A stretch of DNA of 64,000 nt from Aidingimonas halophila. GTDB taxonomy: Bacteria > Pseudomonadota > Gammaproteobacteria > Pseudomonadales > Halomonadaceae. The position numbers were made by a program, and so were the translations under genes. Of the stretch, positions 8,927-17,832 are shown in pieces (position 1 is the first letter of the stretch; the number at the start of each line of letters is the position of its first letter). The notes beneath the pieces are model-generated. The model was given only the letters and a program-made list of their open reading frames with translations, made no database searches and was not told where the DNA came from. Where the stretch lies: NCBI RefSeq assembly GCF_900106955.1, contig NZ_FNNI01000001.1:558001-622000 (forward strand), written 5' to 3'.

Positions 8927-11787
8927 TACAGTGCCTCCAGCGCTTCTCGCACGGCCTCGCTGGTCGCCTGCGACAATGCAAGTGCCGCCTGGCGCTGGGC
9001 CTCGCTCATGTCGAAATCGCGCAGTCGCGCCTTGACCAACGGCACCTGGCGCGACGCCACCGACAACTCATCGACACCCAGCCCTACCAGTACCGGCACG
9101 GCGGCGGCATCGCTCGCCAATTCGCCACAGACACCAACCCATTTGCCCTGAGCATGGGCGGCATCGACGGCCATCTGGATGAGACGAAGCACGGCGGGAT
9201 GCAGGCCATCTGCCTGGGCGGAAAGCTCCGAATGGCCGCGGTCGATAGCCAGCGTATACTGGGTCAGATCGTTGGTGCCGATAGAGAAAAAGTCGACCTC
9301 CGCTGCCAGACTCGGCGCCAGTAGCGCACACGACGGCACCTCGATCATCACACCGAGTTGCACATCGGTGGCACGCTCTGCCTCGGGGAGCTGCTCCAGA
9401 AGTCGATCGAAGATTGCCCGGGCCTGACGGAACTCGGCAACATCCTTGACCATTGGCAGCATGATCCGCAGCGGGCAGCCACGCCCCGCTATCAACAATG
9501 CACGTAATTGCGTCTCGAGGATGTCCGGCTTCGTCAATGCCAGACGAATGCCACGTAACCCCAGAAAGGGATTGTCTTCCTGCGGCACCGGCCAATACGG
9601 CAGGGGCTTGTCACCCCCGACATCCAGCGTTCGGGCCACCAACGGGCGGCCGTCGAGATTCTCTGCGGCTGTACGGTATTCAGCAATTTGGGTATCGAGA
9701 TCCGGGGCCTGAGCATGCGCCATGAAAATGAATTCGGTCCGCAACAAACCGACGCCCTCGGCGCCCCTTTCCACGGCATCCTGGGTGTGGGCGGTATTCC
9801 CCAGATTGGCGGCCACCTCCACCCGATGGCCGTCGCTGGTGCGCCCCTCTTCGAACCGTGCCTCCCAAGCGTCGCGCTCGCGTCGTTCGCGCTCCTTGAG
9901 ACGCAATTCGGCACGCTGCCGCCGTGCCGTTGACGGCGCCGGAATCACGCGTCCACGTTCACCGTCGAGTATCAATTCCGTCCCATTGTCGAGCGCCATG
10001 GTTCTCGCCCCGGCACCGACCACGGCGGGAATACCCAAAGCACGGGCCAGAATGGCACTGTGTGCCGTAGCACCGCCTCGGGCCGTGAGCAGACCTTGTA
10101 CCCGACGAGTATCCAGACGCGCCACATCCGATGGGCCGATATCGTCCATCACCAGTATGTAGGGGCGCTCCGGTGGTGTCGGTAATTCGACATGACAGAG
10201 CACACCGAGTACGCGCCGTCCGACGTCGCGCAGATCCGCAGCACGCTCGGCGAGTAACCGATCAGCCAGCATTTCCTGGGCGTGGGCAGCCGTATCGATC
10301 GCTCGCCACCAACCCGCTTCGGCGGAGAATCCTTCACGGATACCCTCGCGTGCGGCTTCATGCAGCTCCGGATCATCAAGCATTTCCTCATGCATCGACA
10401 GGATCTCGGACACCTCACCACCAGGCGCCTGACGAATCAAGGACGCCAGCTGTCGTCCCGCCTCCTCGATGGCGGAATCGAGCCGACGCAACTCTTCCGC
10501 CGGCTGCTCAGCCCGCTCGGGATAGTCAAAACGTGGCGGTCGCATCACGAACGCTTCGGCAATCGCCAACCCCGGCGACGCCGCCACGGCCAGGTGAGGC
10601 ACATCGGCCTCCAGTGGCTCGACGGAAGGCTCGGTTATCGGAGCCACATGCTCCCGGCCTTCCTCGAAAGGTGCGACCTTTTCCCCCAGTCCCTCATTGA
10701 CGACACGACAGACCGCACTCAGCGCGCTATCGGCCCCCTCGCCTTCGGCCGAGAACAATAACTGCTGCCCGCGACGTGCGCCCAGTCCGATCACCTTCGT
10801 CAGGCTGGCAGCAGAGACCGCTGCACCGCCACCTTCCGCCAGCCTGACCTTGACGGGAACGGACTGTTCGCGGGCCACTTGCACCAGCTGCTTGGCCGGC
10901 CGTGCATGCAACCCATGCGCGTTGAGCACCCTCGCCGTCGCCGTCCTGGCACTCGCTGATTCACCGGCGAGTCGTGACAATACCGTTGCCGAATCGGCGC
11001 CGACGAGCGTTTCGCCGGCCCGGCTGTCCAGCAACGTCATGATACGCTCGAGCAGATCACGGTGCGCACTTCCCTGAGCCGCAAGACAGAACACGCCATT
11101 GACCGTACCCAGAGGGCCCTGAAAGCTCGCTTCCGGCGTCGCCAGAGCCAGAGCCGGCGTCTGCACACCGACCGGACTCGATGTCAGCCAAAGGCCCTGT
11201 CCCAGAGGATGGGCCTGTTGATCTGCAATGGCGGCAACGAAAGCGTTGTCGACACAACCGGACTGGCGCAGCCGGGCTGCCCCGGCCAGCGCCAGTTCCA
11301 GAGAATCCGAAGCGGGAAAATTGAGGCACAGGGTATCGGCGTCAAGACGTGCTTCAAGGGGAGCCTTCGACAGCAGTGCAGCAATTTCCCGGGCCGAGTC
11401 GGCAGCTGCCAAGCGCTCAGCGACTCCCTCTCGATCCAGAACGTGTGTCAGCTGTCGCAGGATATCCAGATGTTCATCGCTCTGGGCCGCTATCGTCACC
11501 AATACATGCACGCGATTGCCATCATGCCACTCGACACCACGGGGAAACTGAATGACGCGGACACCGGTCCGATTGACATGATCTCGGCTATCCGGCGTGC
11601 CATGGGGGATGGCAATGGCGTTACCGAGGAAAGTCGACGATTGGGCCTCGCGATCATACAAGCCTTGTCGGTAGCCCTCAGTCACCAGACCGGCTTCGCT
11701 CAACTGTTGCGCGGCCAGATCGAGTGCCGATTGCCAATCTTCGGCATGTCGGTCGAGGATGATGTCATCCTGGTCGAGTGTCAGCAT
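8926..11787 (-). CDS. fruB: Fructose PTS multiphosphoryl transfer protein (EIIA-HPr-EI)
   Basis: A 953-residue fusion that carries the whole phosphoryl relay for fructose. The N-terminal EIIA domain has its histidine in AIAIPHGTPDSRDH (H62). The HPr-like domain has LNAHGLHARPAKQL (H294). The enzyme I domain has GGATAHSAILARALGIPAVVG with H576 and ends with PEP-binding motifs such as FFSIGTNDLTQY. The frame is open another 109 codons upstream, but I chose the ATG at 11787 because GGGAGAG precedes it, EIIA homology begins there, and the length then fits Pseudomonas-type FruB. A complete EI is fused, so this pathway need not depend on a general ptsHI. Confidence 0.94.
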   Translation of the reverse strand: MLTLDQDDIILDRHAEDWQSALDLAAQQLSEAGLVTEGYRQGLYDREAQSSTFLGNAIAIPHGTPDSRDHVNRTGVRVIQFPRGVEWHDGNRVHVLVTIAAQSDEHLDILRQLTHVLDREGVAERLAAADSAREIAALLSKAPLEARLDADTLCLNFPASDSLELALAGAARLRQSGCVDNAFVAAIADQQAHPLGQGLWLTSSPVGVQTPALALATPEASFQGPLGTVNGVFCLAAQGSAHRDLLERIMTLLDSRAGETLVGADSATVLSRLAGESASARTATARVLNAHGLHARPAKQLVQVAREQSVPVKVRLAEGGGAAVSAASLTKVIGLGARRGQQLLFSAEGEGADSALSAVCRVVNEGLGEKVAPFEEGREHVAPITEPSVEPLEADVPHLAVAASPGLAIAEAFVMRPPRFDYPERAEQPAEELRRLDSAIEEAGRQLASLIRQAPGGEVSEILSMHEEMLDDPELHEAAREGIREGFSAEAGWWRAIDTAAHAQEMLADRLLAERAADLRDVGRRVLGVLCHVELPTPPERPYILVMDDIGPSDVARLDTRRVQGLLTARGGATAHSAILARALGIPAVVGAGARTMALDNGTELILDGERGRVIPAPSTARRQRAELRLKERERRERDAWEARFEEGRTSDGHRVEVAANLGNTAHTQDAVERGAEGVGLLRTEFIFMAHAQAPDLDTQIAEYRTAAENLDGRPLVARTLDVGGDKPLPYWPVPQEDNPFLGLRGIRLALTKPDILETQLRALLIAGRGCPLRIMLPMVKDVAEFRQARAIFDRLLEQLPEAERATDVQLGVMIEVPSCALLAPSLAAEVDFFSIGTNDLTQYTLAIDRGHSELSAQADGLHPAVLRLIQMAVDAAHAQGKWVGVCGELASDAAAVPVLVGLGVDELSVASRQVPLVKARLRDFDMSEAQRQAALALSQATSEAVREALEAL

Positions 11788-11863
11788 GGTGCTCTCCCGT
11801 ATGAGGTTCGGTGTGTGTCCTGCATCACGACCTGACCCCTGACTACGAAGTCCCTTCTTTAAT

Positions 11864-11877
11864 GATGAACGTTCATC
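11864..11877. promoter_or_regulatory. Perfect 14-bp palindrome in the fruB-fruR intergenic region
   Basis: GATGAACGTTCATC is its own reverse complement and lies between fruB and the two Cra-like boxes, about 80 bases upstream of the fruB start. Its function is unknown. It could be another operator or part of the fruB leader. Confidence 0.4.
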
Positions 11878-11912
11878 CATCCAGAACGTCGAGGCAATGA
11901 TTGAACAGCTAA

Positions 11913-11962
11913 GCTGAATCGTGTCACCTTTAATGTAAAGGCAATGCTGAATCGTGTTCAGC
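11913..11962. promoter_or_regulatory. Two Cra/FruR-type operators
   Basis: GCTGAATCGTGTCA (11913-11926) and GCTGAATCGTGTTCAGC (11946-11962) both match the E. coli Cra site core TGAATCG. They are in the same orientation, 33 bases apart start to start, about three helical turns. Between them lies CCTTTAATGTAAAGG (11927-11941), a small palindrome. They lie in the divergent region between fruB and fruR, so FruR probably represses fruBKA and perhaps itself from here. Confidence 0.8.
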
Positions 11963-12070
11963 CATTTATCAAGCGTTGAGGGATTCGACCTTAGCAGGGG
12001 GTGGGTGGCGTGCTGTTTCACGTAGAATGGGACGATGGCTGCCCGTGACAGGTACAGATGAGGACAATCA

Positions 12071-13093
12071 ATGACACTCGCTGAAATCGCGCGACTGGCT
12101 GGCGTCTCGCGCACGACCGCCAGCTACGTCATCAACGGCAAGGCGCAGGAGCGCCGTATCAGTCAGGATACGGTCGACCGTGTCATGGCAGTCGTCGAAC
12201 GACACCACTACCGTGTCGACGCCCAGGCAGCGGCGTTACGTCGAGGATCGAGCCACACGCTGGGACTGATCATTCCCGATCTGGAGAACGCCAGTTATGC
12301 TCGACTGGCGAAGCGACTCGAACGTGGTGCACGTGAGCGGGGTTATCAGCTCTTGATCACCGGCTCCGACGATAATCCGGACAGCGAAAGGGAGTTGGCG
12401 CGCGCGCTACGTGCGCAGCGTTGCGAAGTCCTCATCGTGGCGAGTTGTCTCTCGATGGACGACCCCTTCTATATCGACGTCATGGCGTCTGGGTTGCCGG
12501 TCGTAGCCGTTGACAGGGCTCTCGATCCACGCCACTTCGTAAGTATCGTCAGCAACAATCAGCCCGCCGCCATGACACTGACTCAGTCCGTATTGGCCCC
12601 GGACGTCGAGCATATTGCCTGGCTGGATGCCGTCCCGGCGTTGTCGATCAGTATTGAACGGCGTGCCGGTTTCAACAAGGCTCTGGCCGATCGCGATCTG
12701 GAAATCACCATGCTGAGCGGCAACAGCTACGACCGTAGCGAGGGCGCGCGCTTGATGCGTGAACTCCTGGCCCAGGGACCGCTGCCCAATGCCTTGGTAA
12801 CAGCGTCCTACACGCTGCTCGATGGCGTGTTCGATGTCCTGCTGGAAAACGGTGGCCTACCCGACGACCTGCATCTAGCCACCTTCGGTGACGATCGGTT
12901 GCTGGACTTTCTACCGCTGTCCATCAACTCACTCCCCCAGGACCATGACCGCATTGCCGATTTGACCCTGGATCGCGCCTTGAGCGCGGCGATAGGAAAC
13001 TATCGCCCTGGGCAGGACATCGTGGAACGCACCCTGAAACATCGCACGACAACCGCAGCGACCCGGTCATCACAGAAATCGCGATTCGGTTGA
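12071..13093 (+). CDS. fruR: LacI-family catabolite repressor/activator, FruR (Cra)
   Basis: A 340-residue regulator whose N terminus MTLAEIARLAGVSRTTASYV is the signature DNA-binding helix-turn-helix of FruR/Cra, followed by the hinge region and a periplasmic-binding-protein-like effector domain (from about residue 62, LGLIIPDLENASYARLAKRLE). In this family fructose 1-phosphate releases the repressor from DNA. It is divergent from fruBKA and two Cra-like sites lie between them. ATG at 12071 follows GAGGAC. Its 3' end faces the hybrid kinase gene, 24 bases apart, and no clear terminator is seen between them. Confidence 0.92.
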   Translation: MTLAEIARLAGVSRTTASYVINGKAQERRISQDTVDRVMAVVERHHYRVDAQAAALRRGSSHTLGLIIPDLENASYARLAKRLERGARERGYQLLITGSDDNPDSERELARALRAQRCEVLIVASCLSMDDPFYIDVMASGLPVVAVDRALDPRHFVSIVSNNQPAAMTLTQSVLAPDVEHIAWLDAVPALSISIERRAGFNKALADRDLEITMLSGNSYDRSEGARLMRELLAQGPLPNALVTASYTLLDGVFDVLLENGGLPDDLHLATFGDDRLLDFLPLSINSLPQDHDRIADLTLDRALSAAIGNYRPGQDIVERTLKHRTTTAATRSSQKSRFG

Positions 13094-13117
13094 TCATGTT
13101 GTTGCAGCGAATCACCG

Positions 13118-15304
13118 TCACGCCCTGGCCTGCCGAACGCATAGCCAGTGTTCCAGGGCTTCCTGCGCTTCGGGACAATGCGTTTCGAACGCCTCCCAGG
13201 CCTGCCGAATACTCTCAGGGTCGTCAGTCCTCGCTGCCGATTCGAGCGCATGGGCATATTCGGCCAGAGTCATGAGTCCCAGGCTGGCCGACTCCCCTTT
13301 CAGCAGATGGGCCAGACGAGAAGCGGACGTATAACGCCCCGCCTCGACATCCGCCTGCAATTCCTGTCGTCGACGCGAAAGTTGATCCGCAAACAACGTC
13401 GTCAATGAGGCGATCCCCTCGATCCCCATCGAGGCACGCAACTCCCCGAGGATCTCTTCATCGGGTTCCGCCGATTCCGTCTTTCGTTCAGCGTATGTCT
13501 CACTGTCATCCACTGCCGGTGAATCGGCATTATTGAGATGACGGGCCAGAATCGTGGCAAGCGCATCATTGAACAGAGGCTTGGTGAGATAATCGTCCAT
13601 TCCCGCCGCCAGGCAGCGGGCCCGCTCGCCTACCGTCGCGCCAGCCGTCATCGCGACAATCGGCAGTTGAGCAAACCTCCCCCCTCTGGATCTAAGGCGA
13701 CGCGTCACTTCCAGGCCATCCATCCCCGGCATCTGGATATCCATGAACACTAACGCATAACGAGTCGTCTCGATCATATCGAGTGCTTCCCGTCCATCGG
13801 CCGCCACCGCGACATGACAGCCCAAGCGTTCCAGCATCGCTACCGCAACCTGCTGATTGACTTCGTTATCCTCGACCAGCAATAGCGTCGTATCTTCCTG
13901 CGATACCGGGGAGGGGGGAGCCGGTGTCGGCAGACTCGTTTCGGTATCCGCCGGCGACAGGGGCAGGACGAGCCAGAAGCGACTTCCCCGCTCCGGGCGA
14001 TTGTTAACGCCGATTTCCCCGCCCATGGCCTCGACCAGGCGCTTGCAGATCGCCAGTCCCAATCCGGAACCGCCGAATCGGCGGGCGGTCGAGGCATCGC
14101 CCTGGCGAAACGGTTCGAACAAGGCGTCATGCATGTCATCGGGGATACCGCAACCGGTATCGAGTATTTCGATGCATAAACGCTCCTGGGTGTGTCGATA
14201 AGCGTTCACGACGACCTCGCCCTGATCCGTGAACTTGATGGCATTGGACAGCAAGTTCAACAACACCTGACGCAGCCGCCCCGGATCGCCCATCACCCGT
14301 TCCGGTATATCATCGGCAATGCGAGTGTTCATATCCAACTGCTTGCTGGAAGCTCGAGGGCCAAACAGACCGACAACACCTTCCAGCACCTGCGGTAGAG
14401 AAAAGGGCACACGCTCGATTTCCAACCGCCCGGCTTCGATCTTCGAAAAATCGAGAATATCGTCGATCAAGCTCAATAGCTGGCCGGCGCTATCATGAAT
14501 CGTATGCGCATAATGCCGTGAAGCCTGATCCAGGGGCTGTTCGAGCAACAGATCGCTCATGCCGATGACGCCATTCAACGGCGTACGTATTTCATGACTG
14601 ACAGTCGCCAGGAACTCCGACTTGGCCTGACTCGCCGTTTCCGCTCGATGAGCTGTCGCTTCCAGCTCACCGCTCAAGCGCTCCAGATCACCACGTGCAC
14701 GCACATTGTCGCGCACTTCACGAAACAGAAAGACCACGACCAACATGGCCGCCAGGCTCATGGCGACGATGAGCGCGAGGAGCAATCCATAAAGCTGGTT
14801 CAACGAACGTCGCTCGGCGGTCGTGGTATCGGCGATATGTGAATTGATCGCGATGAGTAGCCGCTCGGTATATTGACCCAACTCCTGCAATACACGATCG
14901 ATACGTTGCCGACGCGCTTCATCGAGCTCCTCCAGTGAGTCGAATTCAGCGTCGAGCTGTTCCAGACGAGCTTCGATTTGCGGCATCAGTTCCCGGGTAT
15001 CGGGGATCGAGGAAAATAACTCGCCTATCTCGCCACGCCGCAGAATATTGATCCGGCTGTACAGCAATTCAAAGTGCAATTGCAGGTCATCCACTGACTC
15101 CGTATCGTCGCTCATCGCCAGCAGATTGCGTAATTGCACCGCCTCACGATCGAGTTTATAGGCCGCCCAGGCCGTGTCACCGCCGACGCTCTCGGCAAGG
15201 CTCTCCTGACGCCACAAGACCAATCCCACTACCACCACCGCCGCGGTGAACAGCAGCAAGGCCGCAAAGGCTCCAACTTTCAGTCGTAATGGGTTGCGTA
15301 GCAT
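13118..15304 (-). CDS. Membrane hybrid sensor kinase with receiver and Hpt domains
   Basis: A roughly 728-residue tripartite kinase. Two membrane helices ([20 protein letters not shown] and [21 protein letters not shown]) flank a periplasmic helical region of about 140 residues. Next come HisKA ([21 protein letters not shown]), the ATPase ([15 protein letters not shown]), a receiver ([12 protein letters not shown], with Asp in [13 protein letters not shown]) and a C-terminal Hpt domain ([13 protein letters not shown]). I prefer the ATG at 15304, preceded by GGAGAG; a GTG at 15328 overlaps the stop of the upstream gene. The gene before it encodes a small exported protein of the oxidoreductase-molybdopterin fold, probably its sensory partner. 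No partner response regulator lies nearby. Confidence 0.9.
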   Translation of the reverse strand: MLRNPLRLKVGAFAALLLFTAAVVVVGLVLWRQESLAESVGGDTAWAAYKLDREAVQLRNLLAMSDDTESVDDLQLHFELLYSRINILRRGEIGELFSSIPDTRELMPQIEARLEQLDAEFDSLEELDEARRQRIDRVLQELGQYTERLLIAINSHIADTTTAERRSLNQLYGLLLALIVAMSLAAMLVVVFLFREVRDNVRARGDLERLSGELEATAHRAETASQAKSEFLATVSHEIRTPLNGVIGMSDLLLEQPLDQASRHYAHTIHDSAGQLLSLIDDILDFSKIEAGRLEIERVPFSLPQVLEGVVGLFGPRASSKQLDMNTRIADDIPERVMGDPGRLRQVLLNLLSNAIKFTDQGEVVVNAYRHTQERLCIEILDTGCGIPDDMHDALFEPFRQGDASTARRFGGSGLGLAICKRLVEAMGGEIGVNNRPERGSRFWLVLPLSPADTETSLPTPAPPSPVSQEDTTLLLVEDNEVNQQVAVAMLERLGCHVAVAADGREALDMIETTRYALVFMDIQMPGMDGLEVTRRLRSRGGRFAQLPIVAMTAGATVGERARCLAAGMDDYLTKPLFNDALATILARHLNNADSPAVDDSETYAERKTESAEPDEEILGELRASMGIEGIASLTTLFADQLSRRRQELQADVEAGRYTSASRLAHLLKGESASLGLMTLAEYAHALESAARTDDPESIRQAWEAFETHCPEAQEALEHWLCVRQARA

Positions 15305-15324
15305 GAACAGGTGACTCTCCGATG

Positions 15325-15837
15325 TCACTCAATATGGATTTCCGACACCTGCCACACTGAGCGAAAACGGATCGTTTCGTTATTCAGGTCAGGATGATCG
15401 TCAAACGGATAGAGAACGAAAATCGGACCATAATCGCGGATCGGCATGGGTTCCCCATCACGCTCCATGGCCAGAATCACGTCATACTCCTCGAGGTCCG
15501 ATCTCGGCACATCGGCAGCGAAATCATTCAAGGCTCGAACCTTGAGCCAGCCTCCTCTGGCACCGGCAGCCTCAAGGACTGCCGTCGCCAAGGGCCCCTT
15601 ATAGCGGCTTTTTCCATCCGTCCAGGGGGTATGGGTTTCGATCACGCGGGAGGGCAGTTCATCGAGCATTGCCCGATCGAAATGGGCTTCATCACCCACA
15701 TTGGTGTTATGCAAGTCACCACTCAATTTCAGTATCACTGCTCCCTGAGGTCGAGGTAGTTCATGCCCCCATACCGGCACGACGAAACAGAGCAACACCA
15801 AGCTCATCACAGTGGCAGACGCAACACCTCGGATCAT
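15325..15837 (-). CDS. Periplasmic protein of oxidoreductase molybdopterin-binding-like fold
   Basis: About 170 residues with a signal peptide ([21 protein letters not shown]) ending near residue 24. The rest resembles a small version of the sulfite-oxidase molybdopterin fold: [57 protein letters not shown]. No cysteine that could ligate molybdenum is visible in the mature part, so it probably binds no Moco and works as a ligand-binding or sensory domain. The gene runs directly into the hybrid kinase gene downstream, which suggests a two-protein sensor. An upstream TTG at 15864 is a weaker start than the ATG at 15837; neither has a good ribosome site. Confidence 0.75.
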   Translation of the reverse strand: MIRGVASATVMSLVLLCFVVPVWGHELPRPQGAVILKLSGDLHNTNVGDEAHFDRAMLDELPSRVIETHTPWTDGKSRYKGPLATAVLEAAGARGGWLKVRALNDFAADVPRSDLEEYDVILAMERDGEPMPIRDYGPIFVLYPFDDHPDLNNETIRFRSVWQVSEIHIE

Positions 15838-15927
15838 GACGGACGCTCGATTCAACAGTAACAATACATAATAAAGGCAAGGTTACGCGATCTCTGATCA
15901 CGGGTCAGTGTCTTGTTCCAAAACGGC

Positions 15928-16410
15928 TCATTCACGTACCTCCTCCAGGCCGTCAAGGTAACGCTGTAGCTGCGCCGCTCTATCCTTGAGCACGGTATTG
16001 CGACTCATGATCTCCGATACGGACAGCAGATCGCCCTGCCCCAGTTCCGCTTTCCGAAGTTCTTCATGGTAAGCAGAGATGAAACGGAATTCGGCGTCGC
16101 GGCTCGCTTCCCAAGCCTCCTGCGATGCATCAAACGCATCCCTGGCATCGCCTGCCAAGGCCCGAGAAAGGCGCCCCCTCAAGGCGTCCAGCTCGTCTTC
16201 CCACTCATCAGAGGCCTTACTCGCACATTCGCGCATGGCATCTGCCGTCCAGTCACCCTCTTCCATGCATAGATCGAGCTGGTGTTCAATCTGCCGGGAG
16301 ACATCCTCCCTATCGGCCTCGTCAGGGTTGGTTTGCGCGTGACCCGTCGAAATCATCAGACTCGATAGAATCAGCCCGCAAAGGCAGCAAGCTTGGCGTA
16401 CGTGCTCCAT
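15928..16410 (-). CDS. LprI-like (DUF1311) secreted protein
   Basis: A 160-residue protein with an N-terminal signal peptide (CCLCGLILSSLMISTGHA). The mature part is charged and helical, with QLDLCMEEGDWTADAMRECASKASDEWEDEL, which fits the lysozyme-inhibitor LprI/DUF1311 family (paired cysteines, Asp/Glu-rich helices). Family members are periplasmic or surface proteins and some inhibit lysozyme. ATG at 16410 has GGAGA seven bases upstream. It is oriented with the kinase pair but separated by about 90 bases, so membership of the same transcript is possible, not shown. Confidence 0.7.
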   Translation of the reverse strand: MEHVRQACCLCGLILSSLMISTGHAQTNPDEADREDVSRQIEHQLDLCMEEGDWTADAMRECASKASDEWEDELDALRGRLSRALAGDARDAFDASQEAWEASRDAEFRFISAYHEELRKAELGQGDLLSVSEIMSRNTVLKDRAAQLQRYLDGLEEVRE

Positions 16411-16481
16411 TTCCGTTCTCCCATCGTTGCAACGATGCCCACCATCGATATTATCTTGTCGTTGGGTCGCGCCCGGCCCGT

Positions 16482-17285
16482 TTATGCCAGCACCTCTACC
16501 GTATCGCCCACTGCCACTTCCCCCGGTGTCAGTACGACCAGGTTCTGCCCGAAGAGAATCTTGCCATCAACTCCACGTCGATATGAGGCCAAGGTGCGCA
16601 GCGGCTCTCGATCAGGCAGGAAGCGACCGGTCGCCGGATCGACGGTCACCATCACGCACCGAGAACAAGGCTTGTCCACTGCCAGTTCGAGCTGCCCGAT
16701 CCGAATCCGGTGCCAGTTATCTTCGGCATAAGGTAATGTTCCAGTGACGACCAGATTGGGACGAAACTGTGACATCTGTTGTGGTGTGGATAATCGTGAG
16801 TTGAGTTCATCAAGGGACGACTCTCCGATCATCATCATCGGATACCCATCGGCAAAACTGACCCGTTTGCCGATGGCCTGACGGTAACGCGGTGAACGTT
16901 CACCCAACCACAACAATCTGACCGGTTCGCCCAGTGCTTGACTCACCCATTCGTCCGCTCGGTCTGTCGTCGTCAGGGCATTGACGGCATCACTCCATAC
17001 CTGGGTTGTGAAACGTGCTTGCTCGAAAGCGTCATGCGCCACGGACAGGGAAGATAATTCAGGGTGACTGAGCACCAGACCAGCAGGCTGCAATGTCACT
17101 CTCACCCGTTGCAGATGAGGGTGAGTACGAGCGGTGACGAAGGTGCCGTCGGGTTTCACGACCATGTAACGTCGATCACCAACGACCCCCTCCTCACCGA
17201 CCTGAGTGCGGGCCAATGCTTCTCCGGCTGTCGATTTGACGGGATAGCGGTATAGGGCTGAAACAACTGGAGCCGTTTCTGTCAT
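16482..17285 (-). CDS. MOSC-domain protein, YcbX-like
   Basis: A 267-residue cytosolic protein with an N-terminal beta-barrel MOSC_N domain (VVSALYRYPVKSTAGEAL, GDRRYMVVKPDG) followed by a MOSC domain with FRPNLVVTG and the key cysteine in DKPCSRCVMVTVD. MOSC proteins are molybdenum-cofactor sulfur carriers; E. coli YcbX reduces N-hydroxylated compounds. It has no 2Fe-2S ferredoxin extension, so an outside electron donor would be needed. AAGG lies directly before the ATG. It stands alone between the LprI-like gene and the Usp gene. Confidence 0.85.
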   Translation of the reverse strand: MTETAPVVSALYRYPVKSTAGEALARTQVGEEGVVGDRRYMVVKPDGTFVTARTHPHLQRVRVTLQPAGLVLSHPELSSLSVAHDAFEQARFTTQVWSDAVNALTTTDRADEWVSQALGEPVRLLWLGERSPRYRQAIGKRVSFADGYPMMMIGESSLDELNSRLSTPQQMSQFRPNLVVTGTLPYAEDNWHRIRIGQLELAVDKPCSRCVMVTVDPATGRFLPDREPLRTLASYRRGVDGKILFGQNLVVLTPGEVAVGDTVEVLA

Positions 17286-17370
17286 CCTTGCAATTCCTGG
17301 CTAGTGATTTGGGCGACACCGTGCCCCAGCATAGCGTCGAACAAATGCGACTAGCCAGCGAATTGCCCCG

Positions 17371-17799
17371 TTATCGCACGATCATGACGGATGCCTTGGC
17401 ATGATGCACGACATGTTCCGCGTTCGGCCCGAGTACATAGTCAGCGAACTTGCGCTTGGTATGTGAAGCCATCACGATCAAATCGGTATCGAGTTTCTTT
17501 GACGACTTGACAATGGCCTCCCAAGGGGAGCCATCAACGACCGAGTTCTTGACCGTGATATCCTCGGGGACATGTGCCTTCACGAACTCTTTCTGTGCCT
17601 CGATAACGGCGTCACGCGCATTCTTGGCAAAGTCTTCGGGAAAATATGAGCCTACCATCGGTAAGCGATAGTCCGGTATCACGGTAACGATATGCAGCGA
17701 AGCCGAGAAGGTGCGGCACAATGTCAATGCCGTCGGTAACGCTTTGTTCCAGGAGGCCTCTTCATTGAGGTCCACCGGCAACAGAATCTTGTGGTACAT
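17371..17799 (-). CDS. Universal stress protein (UspA superfamily), partner of TRAP transporter
   Basis: A 142-residue single Usp domain: KILLPVDLNEEASWNKAL at the start and MASHTKRKFADYVLGPNAEHV with SVMIVR at the end. In ATP-binding Usp proteins the last region reads G-x2-G-x9-G-S/T; here the first two glycines are replaced (ASHTK) and Gly-Pro stands for the last, so nucleotide binding may be altered. The gene follows a TRAP permease by 33 bases in the same direction. This matches the Halomonas tea locus, where TeaD, a Usp protein, regulates the ectoine TRAP transporter. ATG at 17799 follows AGAGGA. Confidence 0.88.
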   Translation of the reverse strand: MYHKILLPVDLNEEASWNKALPTALTLCRTFSASLHIVTVIPDYRLPMVGSYFPEDFAKNARDAVIEAQKEFVKAHVPEDITVKNSVVDGSPWEAIVKSSKKLDTDLIVMASHTKRKFADYVLGPNAEHVVHHAKASVMIVR

Positions 17800-17832
17800 G
17801 TTGCGTTCCTCTCGTTAAGAACACCGCTCGAG

